Part shown: positions 10,701 to 22,491 of the stretch, piece after piece
How the letters are laid out: every line of letters begins with the position of its first letter
Position numbering within the stretch: position 1 is the stretch's first letter
Assembly (NCBI GenBank): GCA_023974075.1
Contig: CM043788.1
Span: forward strand, 29,191,054-29,255,053
Origin: Chaenocephalus aceratus
Lineage: Eukaryota > Chordata > Actinopteri > Perciformes > Channichthyidae
Length of the DNA: 64,000 nt
Reading direction: 5' to 3'
Translations under genes and position numbers: made by a program
The notes under the pieces: generated by a model
What the model was told of the DNA's origin: nothing
Database searches by the model: none
Seen by the model: the letters and a program-made list of their open reading frames with translations, nothing else

Positions 10701-13121
10701 TTTGCAAGGAAGCATGGGTGTTCAACCTTGAAACACTACACAAGAGGTTTGAATCTCAGCAGACCATGATGATGATGACCAAGAACAGCTAGTAGTGTTG
10801 TAGTCGGGAAATGTTTGGCTAAAAAGTAGTTTTTCCTTAATCGCAGTTGGTGAGATAAATGTTTATGCCTATTGTCACATATCAGCCTGGCTGCAAATCA
10901 AAGACAACAAAGAAAAACCTTTACACACTTCAGACATGGAATCTGCCACATACACCTAGCAAAAAGTATCACTTTTGTAGACGAAACAATAATGAACTTC
11001 ACAGCTGCAAATGACACACACAATCAAGACATCTATTAAATGTGACAGTGGCGATATTATTGTACAAGCAGTCTCCATGTTTTACCAGTGGAACCTCCCA
11101 GTAAACCAACATGATCAAACAGCAGAAAGGGGTCATGTGGACCGGTTCCAAAACATTGTTAGCACGGGCCGGCCACTGTTTCAAAGCTTTCTGAGATTAG
11201 ATTGGGCAGGTAACTCCATGGAAACACATGATTAGGTTTAGGGGCCATGAGGTTAGGAAAAGGTAACGTTGCAATTGGAAACCTGATGTGACCAAAAGTT
11301 AAGACCTGTGAGGTTTTTCCCAGGGAGGGAACAGGATGGGAATGGCAGAGATGGCCTATTATTGCTATAAATCCCCCAAAACACAGCGTAGGAAATGATT
11401 TATGTGCATAAATCTGCCTAGTGGGGAAAAGATGGCGGATCACATTACTGTTTCTGTGTTTGTGCATCTGGGGTTCATGGGTGGTGCGTAACAGATCCTA
11501 GTGTACACACCTAAGGTTTTGCGTGGGTTGGCAGAAGCATCTCTTACATCATCAGATCATTTGTCCTGCATACACAGTGATTAGTGAAAGCACCCTAAGA
11601 TTGGGGAAAAGGATATTTATTTTTGATGCAACATTTGATGTGTCTTCAGACATAATATAATACAGTCGACAGGTGTTTAAGAAAGGAATATATCTGAAAG
11701 AGGCTTTATGCAATGCCAGATTTGGAAACAAAACGGTTAAATGGACAGCTAAAGTTAAAGTTGTGGGTCTTAATGTAAAAGTTTCACTAAAATAACAAGT
11801 ATGACAATGTATGCTTGGTAATGCTTTTTACTGGCTAATTTGAAATGCTGCTTTCCAACAGTTTCCATTCACTTCACTTTGCAAAGAGGAAGTCCCCTTA
11901 AGTGTGTGTCTGTAACATTACCCTCAAGTGTATGCCATTGAACCTCAAATCTGATGTGACGCTAATTAACATGGATAGTGTTTTTAAAGAAAGGCCACTT
12001 GGAGTGCACCTGTGTGTCACATGACTTTGTTGCCATACTTGTGATGGTGAATTTAAAGAGAGTTCCCTTTGATTCAGTTTGCCGTTATCTTTAATGCCAA
12101 TCTCCATCATATCCAGCAGAGATCTTTTGTTCTAACACACATCTCTCTTTGGTTGTGCTATTGCTTTACTCCAACACATCAGCACATAGTAACTGTCGGA
12201 TGCAGAAGCAGTGACTCTCAGATCTTGCACCAACAGCCACATGAGGGTAAGTGATTCCGTATTGCCTCCCTTTCTTTGTATGCTGTCTCAACTACAAAGA
12301 GGTGATATCTGGGCCACCTAGGCAAAGGTAAACATCCTTCATGAAAAATATATAGCCTAGGCTAAAGGGTCAATAAGTGTCTCAGCAGGTCAATAGATCA
12401 TTAAATTAGGAAATTCAATTAAATAAAACGAAATGCATACAGAACGCAACAGCGGTACAAACTTGAAAGACAACCACTGCAACAGATTAGTAGGATTTCA
12501 TCAACCATGATAGGAAATTCTGCTAATCTTCATCCAATACGGTTTGCCTCTCAGTGAAAGGGATGATGATGATTAATTTGAAGTTAATGGCCCTAATTTA
12601 GTGATGAAAAGAACCATCTGAGGTCATTATTGCATCTATGGTGGAAGAAAGCATATCCGCGGGTCCCCATGGCTATGTGACACCATCCTTCCATTCCTCT
12701 CTCTTTTCATTTTCTTATTCCCCCCTTTTTTTTGCTCCCTCTGAGGACTTCCCTGCTGCTCTGCGTATGTACACGACCTTTCTTTGGAGAGACACAGTAG
12801 GGAAAAATAGAGTCTTCAATGGATGGTGATCAGATGTAGATCCCTCAGGAGGGGATAATTCATTCACATTGGGCAAATAAAATGGGGGAAAAAATGGTAG
12901 GAAAACCATAAAAGGGAGACACTGGAAGATAGAAATAAGCCATTTACGCATAATGGTTCTCTTTGGAAAGGAAATAATGATTAGATACTATTTTAAACAT
13001 ATATCTTTGTAATGTGGTGCATGTGTTGATAAAAGAACTCTGCTACCTCAAAAGCTGTGGAAAGACCTGTCACCAAAAGCATCTCCTTTGTTGTCACCAA
13101 TCAATTGCATGTTAATGCATT
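4178..13121. other. AT-rich DNA without recognisable genes
   Basis: Nine kilobases with only short chance ORFs (all under about 100 codons, no domain, no codon bias). It contains a TA microsatellite at 7730-7748. Several segments of balanced composition with TAAT/ATTA motifs (for example 8440-8560 and 9480-9900) could be conserved non-coding DNA. This cannot be judged without alignment. Confidence 0.6.
7730..7748. repeat. (TA)n microsatellite
   Basis: Uninterrupted TA dinucleotides between AAAACACAA and GACCATAAAC. Confidence 0.95.
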
Positions 13122-13129
13122 GTCGTTCG

Positions 13130-13789
13130 CAAGGGTGGTTCTAGGGGGGGGGGGGGGGGCAGGGGGGGCCAGTGACCCCCTAAAAATAAAAATGTATGAT
13201 TTATTATACGATTTATTGAATGACGGAATAGGCGGAACTAATGTTATTCGTCATTCTAGTCGGACCCATTAGAGCGGTGCACTCAGGACCCATTAGAGCG
13301 GTGCACTCAGGACCCATTAGAGTGGTGCACTCACTTTCACTGTCCGGCTGAAGCGCGCGAAAAACAAACCCTTTTCATCTCGGATCATCAGAGGCTGTTG
13401 CATCCAAGAAAGACTGATTGAAACCTACGTTTCGAGAGACTACCACGATAATTGAGGGTGAGTTAAACTATTGTATCTGTGTAAATGTAGATGTAAAGTA
13501 GAGATGTAACTGTTCATTGTCTTTATTTTTATATAAATATGATATGGTGTTAGTGCAAAAATTGTACTATAACTTAAGCTGAAGCTAACAGTAATAACTA
13601 TAAGATATATCTGAAATAAATAAGTGTACTGAAACAAATACCAATAACTGTATTGCATTGTTTTCTTATACGCAATTACTTCATACTGTCTAGTTCCCTT
13701 TTTCGTCCTGCATTTATTGTGCCCCCCTCAGAAAATAACTGGCCCCCCAGTGCCCCCCCCCCAGTCAAATTGGTCTAGAACCGCCACTG
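13130..13789. mobile_element. Non-autonomous hAT element (660 bp)
   Basis: The left end CAAGGGTGGTTCTAG and the reverse complement of the right end (CAGTGGCGGTTCTAG) match at 12 of 15 positions. An identical 8-bp duplication GTCGTTCG flanks it at 13122-13129 and 13790-13797. An 8-bp duplication with CA..TG termini defines the hAT superfamily. Long G runs (16 G at 13144-13159) and matching C runs mark the subterminal zones. No transposase frame survives, so it is a passenger of an autonomous relative. Confidence 0.9.
13262..13333. repeat. Three 24-bp tandem repeats inside the hAT element
   Basis: Units start GGACCCATTAGAG at 13262, 13286 and 13310. The first two are identical and the third has one change. 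Subterminal repeats in hAT elements often bind transposase, but that role is an inference here. Confidence 0.9.
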
Positions 13790-13797
13790 GTCGTTCG

Positions 13798-16681
13798 TAC
13801 ATTACCAACATCAGAGAACGAGTGATAGCAAGGCATCTGGGTAGAAATAAGTGGCTCGCTCCTGCAGTAAGAGAGCATTAAGATGATCCATCCTAACAAA
13901 CTAATAATATGACTTAACCTGTTTAGGGAAAAAGTGCAGACAAGGAGAAACATGACATTGCAAATCTGTAACGATGTCTTAAATGTGTTTAGTACGCTAA
14001 ATTAAATAATCTAATTCCATTGTAATAATATTAGGAGCAGAGATAGCGTATGTTGTCTGCTCTTTGGCAAATGCTTTCTTATTCACTGACTCAATACAAA
14101 TACTTGAAGACATATATTTTGAGAGAAGTAAAAATGTTTTTATATATTGTATATTTCTATACAAGATAAGGTTTTTAGATTAAATGTTTTTTCTGCGTTA
14201 TAAGAAAAAAAATTGTCCTTGAACGTTTTGATTACTAATAATCTTTCACCGAGCTCTTATTAATCTTCCTGTGACATGAGCATTAATTAATGACCTCACA
14301 TGCTGCGCTTGATAGCTGCTGGCAAAGGTTATTACTTCCGTGCCCTATAGGTGAACGTCTCTTTGTTTCCGTTTGACATAAATCATTCTGACAGTGTTAA
14401 ACATGAATGAAAAAAAAAGCCTCCTCCCATAATTGTGGTTTTCTAGCCTCCATGCTACATTAAGGTACATCTCGTTAACTCAAGAAGTCAAATGATGCTG
14501 TTAGGATGTCAACATTTTCAGGGTTAGGGTTAAACTGCCTTGTTACTCTGATATTCGCCCCTTATGGGGATACAGCAGTACTGACATTGAATAGGAGTGT
14601 AAATCATGCATTTTGTAACCTGTACGGGAAAGCATAGACCTTCTAATTATTAAATATAAAATCAATATACCTAAAGATAAGTTATGTTCACAGGATAAGG
14701 ACATTTTCCTAGCGTTGTGATGCAGAATTCACTGAGCGTTCAATTCTTCACCCACTAATAGAGAACATGGGCTGGGATTAGGTTAGTTTTACCTTAGTTC
14801 TAAGATCAATAGCAACTGATATTATGACAAATATATTCTGATATGTGCTATCTCCAAACTTCATATCCATTTCTTAAAAGTTTCAATCAGCTATAACTGT
14901 TTACTTTATTTAAGTAAAATATAGGTCAGGATAAGAAAAGAAAAACAACCTCAGTCTCAGACATTTAACTTTACATATGATCTGAAAAACAATGAAAACC
15001 CTCCCTTTCCTAGCTGGAAAGGACGTTGTGTCAGCAAGATGGACTTCAAAGTTTCCCAAGTGTGAGAGGAAGAGAAGAGGAAATGAAGAGATTTTTCGGG
15101 GCTACTCTTTCTTCTCACGTTACATGAGAGGGAACGAGCAGACTGAAATGAAGTTTCTGCTACATTAAATGATAAACGTCTCATTTTGTATATGTTCACA
15201 TTTTGTATTAAGGCCTTTTGTTACTCTTGATTAAGTGCCATTGTCATTCTCAATGTTTCTCCCAATGGAATAATCCAAGTGGAATACAAATATGAACTGA
15301 TTAGGAAACTGCAGCCTCCATACAACATAATCAGCTTTAATCTTAGTATAAACCAAATCTCAAACTTGTCCAGCTTTTAAATCACAGCAGAAGACAGTGT
15401 TCAATTTAAATGAGAACTTTCTCATATTATTTATACCTACTAACTGAATGCTTAAATGCAGGTTTCAGCCAACACTGGCACACACCAGGAGCTCCGTTCC
15501 ATTGATTTCACAAGATCACAGCTGTGGCTCGTTGGGCTTTGATGTCTCATTAAGGCAACTGCGAGAGAAAACAGGTTGAATAGTGAGGGAGAGAAAGGAG
15601 AGAAAAATAACATTTAGCCTTAACACTGGGGAAAAAAGTTCAACACTGCACAGACCCTGGGAGCCCTCCGGTGCCTGACTTTCCGTAGGACCACCTAAAA
15701 AGCAGCATTACAAACCCAGAAAGCTCTGAGAAAACTCAGGGGTTTTATTTAATGGACAACGCCCTTGCCATGTGCTCATCAGGTTCAGCTTCTCTCTGAA
15801 CAGGGAACGTTCACATTGTTTTGATGTGGTCTAGCCTGGGCTGTACATAGGTATGCACACATGATTTAATTATGGTCAATCAGAGCCATGCAGGGGATTG
15901 ACTCTGCCTGGGTCAATTGCCTCTCTCATTTACTGTACATAGCTCAGCATAAGGTGTGAATATAAAGCCTTAAGTAATGCCACTGATCCTTCATGTGACT
16001 TTAACAAGATAGCGCTAACATCATCTCATCCCTGCATTTCTTTTCTTAGCAGAATAGGGCTGTGTTTACACTGTGCAGATGGCTAATCTAACGCGGCTCC
16101 GCACTCTCACCAAGCCAGGTCCAAGACTAACATTTTTTAAATGAGCAGCACAAATTACTATAAAAATAGAGGGCCGCTTTAAAATAAACCCAGCTGATTT
16201 TGCATTTACTGAAATATTAGTTCATCTGAGCCTCCTACCACATTTTTCTGACCACAATCTCTCTCTCTTCTTCACCTTTTCAGTGAAAACTCAAATGTAA
16301 ACAACTGACCAAAGTCTGTGTTTTTTTATGGTGAATGGCTGAGGTAATGTTTCCCTTTCTCGAAAGATCAAAAGGCACCGCAAGTGCACGGCCTGTTGGA
16401 TAATGTGCACAACCTACAAGCATCCTGCCATATACTCAATGTACTGTATTAACAATTTGTAACGCCTTAATCATTAGATTTAACATTTGATTTATTTTGC
16501 TATGAGTGCAATAGTGGAATAAATCTGTCTTTGCTTGTGAAGGCCTTTTTACTGGCTGTCTAGAGTTTGCCATCAACTGTAAAAAATACTTATTAAAATG
16601 ATCCTCTCTTATTCTCTTTCTTCACAACTAGAGCACCAACTAACCACTGACAACAATTCAAAGACAGAAATTCACGGAAGG
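13798..16681. other. AT-rich DNA without recognisable genes
   Basis: Only chance ORFs (the longest about 80 codons). The block 14220-14400, with TTAATTAATGACC-type motifs, looks unusually structured and could be a conserved non-coding element. That is only an impression. Confidence 0.5.
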
Positions 16682-16880
16682 TGGTGGCGAAGTCGATAGG
16701 GACTTGGCTTGGCAACTGGAAAGTCACCAGTTCAAGTCCCGGCAAGACCAAGTGCTACCGAGGTGTCCCTGAGCAAGGCACCGTTCCCTACACTGCTCCC
16801 CGGGCGCCGTTCAAAATGGCAGCACACTAGGATGGGTCAAATGCAGAGAAACAATTTCCCCACGAGGGATTAATAAAAGT
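16682..16880 (+). mobile_element. tRNA-derived SINE
   Basis: The head resembles a tRNA: GTGGCGAAGTCGATAG as a degenerate A box and AGTTCAAGTCC as a B box about 45 bp later. The body (GTGTCCCTGAGCAAGGCACC, CTGCTCCCCGGGCGCC) is the common fish SINE core, and the tail is GGGATTAATAAAAGT. The internal Pol III promoter is decayed, so this is an old copy and not a tRNA gene. Confidence 0.8.
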
Positions 16881-19104
16881 CCATTAAAGTGTAGTGGAAC
16901 TGCTCACAATGGTTGATTGACAGCTATTGCAAAACAGGACATTTAACAATATATATGAATAAGTGAAAACTGTTAGTTTACACATGCATATAAGATGCTT
17001 TAATCACACGTGGCACATTCATGTAGACCAGTGATACACTTTTCACTTTCAGGAAATACCTCAAGCTTAAATAAACTGAACAGAGGTGACACCATTCTAT
17101 ACAATAGCAAATCCAAATGCATTAAAGTTAAGCTGAGAAAGGGCTGATTTAAATGTCTTCTTTTTCAGATGCTAAAGATATACAGTGGCACAGAGTCTGG
17201 AAAGTTATTTTGGGATGCAGAAAAGCTGAAAAATACAATAAATTGAATTCATACTTTCCATTTTTGCCCTGCTGCCATGGATAAGAAAACCAGGAACCCA
17301 GACCATGACTAAAGTGGAAGGGTATCGTATAACCGCCGTCTGCTTTACAAATGAAGCTTTGTGTGTTTGCATGTTGCTCAGCTACAGAACAGCAGGGCAA
17401 GCGAGTCCTGTGCAAGAAGGTTTGGAATATGGTAACATTTTTACTCAAAGAAAAAGAAACATTTTGCAAAGTGCAGACCCCCTTTCCTTGGTGGAAAATG
17501 TGTAGCAAGTGCCATAATCATGTTCTAAAAATAAATGTATGTCAAATTATTGCTGTCGGACATCTTCTGGTTTTTTGATAAATGAAAGCGGTGGCGCCGA
17601 AGGAAATGGTGGAGGGAAGTGGGCTTTACTTCACCATTTTTTGTGAAGTAACCTCGCTGTTACACCAACACAAATGCATTTTTGGTGTGGATATCTTGGT
17701 TCTGTATTTCTGTTAGAATGTTTTAATGACGTAAAAACCAGAATGAGCCAATGAGCAGCCCTCGGATGTTTTGTTGATAAGATCTGAAAATCACTTCAAA
17801 GTTTATGCTGGAATATCTGTGTAAAATGTGTTAATCTAAACCTATAGTCATAACATAATGAACATCATAATAAAAAAAGATAATTTGACTAAAGTCAGAG
17901 AGCTGGACTGAGAACAAAGAAATAACACAAATGGCGTCTATTTTAAATTGTTAACTACACAAATCTTACCATCAGTTTCAAGTTGAGTAGAAAAAATGAG
18001 TTAATGACGCTCATTTTGTTTAAACGCTAACTCACTTTATATTTGATATGCACAACATGTTATCGTAAAATGTGTGTCCACTAAGAAAAATAACCTCTTC
18101 TTGAATAACGAGTACTCATTAGTGTTTCCACCCAAGGACGTAGGTAATCCATATCTTAACACCTGGATATTGGTTGGGCTCGCTGTGTGTATGTCCCTCT
18201 CTCTCCTTGGTCTTTCACTCTCTATCTGACCATCTCACCCTCTTACTGACTGTCTCACTCTATCTATTCTGGTCTGTCCCTGTTTCTAAAGTAAGTGCCA
18301 GCTGTATGGATCCAGACTCTGCTATGGTAACAGCCGGAATAAAGCCCAGTGTTAAAATCATTATGGCGCCATGCTGATGAGGCTCTCAGTGTTACTTCCA
18401 CTCGGGAGGCATTCCAGGTGTACCACCACTCCCTTGGAAAGGTTTAATTATAGCTGCATCCCAATCTTTAATTACATTTCCTGTTATGTTGTATTTCCCA
18501 GAACCTCCTTGATTCCGTCTTTGTTGAGTGTTCATCATGTGTCGCTGGTGAGTGGAGATGTTCTTCACCAATGCTAGGCTTTTACTATAGAAGATGATAG
18601 GAGTCACATTTTGAGTTGATGTTCTTGAGGGATTGGCCTAGTGTTGATTTAAATGTAGTGCAAATGGACGTCTCTTTTCACCACTACTATGCAAATATAA
18701 GGAGTTGGTTCACCGAGATCAACCGTTGGTGTCAGAAGAAGTGGTTAAAACTAAATGACTTAATTAAAATGTAGTTCAATTTAAATATTCCCAATAGATA
18801 TGTTAAAGAAAGGAAGAAAAAGCCTCACTGTGTTGCCATCTAGCACATTTTAATTGGATAGTTTTTTTCGTTCAATTATCAGACATTTTAAAAGTATGAT
18901 TATCACATGTAAACAATAATCACTAACATGCCATCTCCAAACCCCATTTATTAATTGATGGTGTTAAGAATGAAGTAACCTTTACTTAACTGCCTGTCAA
19001 TGGCAAAAGTAACTAAATTAGAAACAAAAATGATTAAAATAAAAAAAAACATCAAGTAAATAAGCACATGTTGAAGCATGTGTCCAAAGGAAGCTCAAAC
19101 AGAT
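16881..19104. other. AT-rich DNA without recognisable genes
   Basis: No coding signal. Small hairpins occur, for example TTACTTCAC...GTGAAGTAA near 17627-17652. Nothing else stands out. Confidence 0.5.
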
Positions 19105-19336
19105 TGATTCATTACATTGCATTTAGCTGACGCTTTTATCCAAAGCGACTTACAATAAGTACATTCGACCAGGAAGACACAAGCTTGAAGAAAACAGAAT
19201 CATAAAGTACATCAGGTTTCATAGAGCCAAGTATTTCAAGTGCTACTCAACTGGCTATAGATAAGCCAGTCCTTTATTAGTATATAAGTGCTCTGTTAGC
19301 AGTTCTTTGTTAGTAATTCTATCGCTCGAGGTGAAG

Positions 19337-21010
19337 TCAAAAGAGATGAGTTTTCAGTCTGCGCCGGAAGGTGTGTAAGCTTTCTGCCGTCCTTATGTCA
19401 ATGGGGAGCTCATTCCACCATTTTGGAGCCAGGATAGCAAACCCACGTGTTTTTGCTGATGGGAACTTGGGTCCCCCTCGCAGCGAGGGTGCAGCGAGTC
19501 GTTTGGCTGATGCAGAGCATAAAGCACGCACTGGGGTGTACAGTTTAACCATGTCCTGGATGTAGGAAAGGCCAGATCCATTCGCAGCATGGTACGCAAG
19601 TACCAGTGTCTTGAAGTGAATTCTAGCAGTTACCGGAAGCCAATGAAGGGAGCGGAGGAGCGGCGTGGTGTGGGAAAATTTAGGAAGGTTGAAGATCAGA
19701 CGAGCCGCTGCATTCTGAATGAGCTGCAGAGGTCGGATGGCACATGCAGGTAGACCAGCCAGGAGGGAGTTGCAGTAGTCTAAGCGTGAGGTGACGAGAG
19801 CCTGGACCAGAACCTGCGTCGCTTTCTGGGTCAGCTGGGGACGTATCTTCCTGATGTTGTAAAGCGTGTATCTGCAGCAGCGGGTTGTAACAGCGATGTT
19901 TGCAGTGAAGGACAGGTTGTTATCTAGGGTCACACCCAGATTCCTTGCAGTCTGGGTCGGGGAAACAACAGAGGTGCCGATGGTCAAGAGTGGGACAATC
20001 TTTTCCCGGAAGGAAAAGCAGTTCAGTTTTGTCAAGGTTGAGCTTGAGATGATGAGCGGACATCCACTGAGAGATGTCAGCTAAACAAGCAGAGATGCGT
20101 GCGACGACCTGGGTCTCTGAACGGGGAAAGGACAGAATTAATTGGGTGTCATCAGCGTAGCAGTGGTATGAAAAACCATGCGGGCTAATGACAGATCCGA
20201 GCGAGTTTGTGTACAGGGAGAAGAGGAGGGGACCAAGAACAGAGCCCTGAGGGACCCCTGTAGTTAATTGACAAGGGTCGGACTCGGACCCTCTCCAAGT
20301 AACCCTGTAGGTACGGTCTTTGAGGTATGAGGTGATGAGGGAAAGTGCAGAGCCTGAAACTCCAAGTTCTTGGAGAGTGCGAAGGAGGATCTGATGGTTC
20401 ACCGTGTCGAATGCAGCAGACAGGTCCAACAGGATGATGACAGAGGAGAGGGAGGCTGCTTTAGCAGTGTGCAGTTCCTCAGTGACAGCAAGGAGGGCAG
20501 TTTCTGTGGAGTGACCTGCCTTGAAACCAGACTGGTGCGGATTCAGAAGGTTGTTCTGATGGAGATAACAGGAGAGTTGTTTAAAGACAGCGCGTTCAAG
20601 TGTTTTAGACAGGAACGGGAGGAGAGAGACAGGCCTGTAGTTTATAACATCAGACGGGTTGAGAGTGGGTTTCTTTAGGAGAGGGTTTACTCTTGCCTCC
20701 TTGAGACTGTTTGGAAAGTGACCAGAAGTTAGGGAAGTGTTGATGAAATGGGTGAGAAACGGTAGAATATCAGGAGTGATAGTCTGAAGGAGGTTTGAAG
20801 GGATAGGGTCGAGAGGACAGGTGGTGGGGCGGGCAGAGGTAATGAGGGTAAGAACCTCACTTGGCGAGAGAGGGGAAAAGGAGGTTAGTGTGCGGGTGGA
20901 AGGAGGGTCTGGTGACCCAGCATTGAGAAAAGGTGAGTCAGAAAAAGAAGAGCGAATATCATCAACCTTTTTTTCAAAGTGGTTAACAAAGTCGCTTGAC
21001 AGAAGTGAGG
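19337..21010 (-). pseudogene. LINE reverse transcriptase and C-terminal region, frameshifted
   Basis: The frame is open from about 21000 to 19920. It shows fingers (N-Y-R-P-V-S-L-L-P near 20650), motif A (L-D-L-S-A-A-F-D-T-V at 20400-20430), motif B (G-V-P-Q-G-S-V-L-G-P), and motif C Y-A-D-D (about 20148-20159, minus strand). A frameshift near 19985 moves to the frame 20035-19337. That part carries N-L-G-V-T-L-D and the conserved C-terminal block S-R-L-D-Y-C-N-S-L-L-A-G-L. All polymerase catalytic residues visible are intact; only the frame is broken. Confidence 0.85.
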
Positions 21011-22230
21011 AGGGGCTTTGGGAGGGTCCAAGAGGGTGGAGAAGATGGAAAATAGTTTTTTAGGATTGGAATAGGAAGATTGGATCTTGTCTTGAAAGAA
21101 AGTGCTTTTTGCCTGAGAGATTGAAGCAGAGAAAGAGGAGAGGATAGCCTGATAGGTTTGGAGGTCGTCATGGTGTTTGGATTTCCACCGTTTCCGCTCT
21201 GCTGCCCTAAGGACGGTTCTATTAGCACGCAGTGCGTCATTTAGCCAGGGAGCAGGAGGGGACTGACGAGCCTGCCGAGATGTGAGAGGACAGAGAGAGT
21301 CCAGAGAGGATGGGAGAGTAGAGAGGAGAGTTTCTGCAGCAGAGTTTGGAGGCAGGAGTTGGAACGAGTCAGAGGAAGGGAGGGCTGAGAGCACCGATGA
21401 GGCAAAGGTAGAGGGGGAGAGGGAACGGAGTTTACGGCGGACAGGTGCAGGATGAGAAGAGATTAGTTTGTTATGTTTGGAAAGGGATAGAGAGAATGAA
21501 ATGAAGAAGTGATCGGATGTGTGGAGCGGGTTTACAGAGAGGTTAGAAGTAGTGCAGTTCCTTGAGAATATGAGATCAAGGACATTGCCAGCTTTATGAG
21601 TTGGTGGGGACGGAGACAGTGAGAAAGCAAAGGCGGTTAACGGAGATGTTAGTTCGTCTATCTTCCCCGTCTGGAGATTGAAGTCTCCGAGAAGTACAGC
21701 GGGAGGGCCAGATTCAGGGATGTGTGATAGGAGATTATCCAATTCCTCCAAGAAGTCCCCAAGGCGCCTGGTGGACAGTAGAGAACAACAATGGTTAATT
21801 GTATAGGATGGGTTACTGTGACGGCATGGAATTCAAAGGTGGAAGGAGTGCAGTTAGGTAGCTTGAAGAGGGAAAAGCTCAATTTGGGAGAGAGCAGGAG
21901 ACCAGTGCCCCCTCCTCTGCCAGTGGGTCTGGGTGTATGGGAGAAGGAATATGCTGTGGAGAGAGCTGCTGGGGTGGATGTGTTGAATGGAGTAATCCAG
22001 GTCTCAGTGAGAGCAAGAAAATCCAGGGACTGCAGGGAAGCGTAGCCAGAGATGAAGTCAGCCTTAGGAACAGCTGACTGGCAGTTCCACAGGCCACCTG
22101 AAACTAGATGTTGGATGTCAGTGGAGCACGTGGGATAGACGAGAGCAGGCCGGTTATAGCGATTAGGAGATACACGGGGCCAGTGATAATTGGGAGAAGA
22201 CACATGAACAGGAATGGAGAAAATACACAT
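21005..22230 (-). pseudogene. LINE endonuclease domain and linker, frameshifted
   Basis: Read from 22230 downward, the AP-endonuclease landmark L-A-L-T-E-T-W-I appears about 75 residues in. It continues to about 21700, where the frame shifts by one. The second half resumes with the L-L-G-D-F-N-L catalytic block and H-T-S-D-H-F-F-I (the His-containing end of the domain). This is followed by a Ser-rich linker to about 21010, where a second frameshift passes into the RT frame. It would nick target DNA for target-primed reverse transcription. It is inactive as read. Confidence 0.8.
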
Positions 22231-22491
22231 GATTATAGCATGAGGGGCTAGAAAGCTAAAGAAAATAAAAATAAAACACCAGCAATACTTAGCTCAATCA
22301 GAGTAGGATTTGCCTCCTCTTTGCGACTCCCGCAGGACTCCCGCAGGACTCTTACTCCCGCAGGACTCCAATATCTTTGTCCGTCTGACGCTGAAGGAAA
22401 GAGCTACCTAAATGGACGCCTGATTGCTGAGTTCACACAGCTGTGGTGCCACGCCCCTCTAATTAGTTAACTCTCTACAGCTGATGGGCGA

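Noticed and set aside
16682..16757. tRNA gene
   Set aside because: The A and B boxes are decayed, no cloverleaf with a 3' acceptor stem closes, and the sequence continues into a SINE body.
17149..17508. 119-codon minus-strand ORF
   Set aside because: No recognisable motif, AT-rich flanks, and overlapping plus-strand ORFs of similar size.
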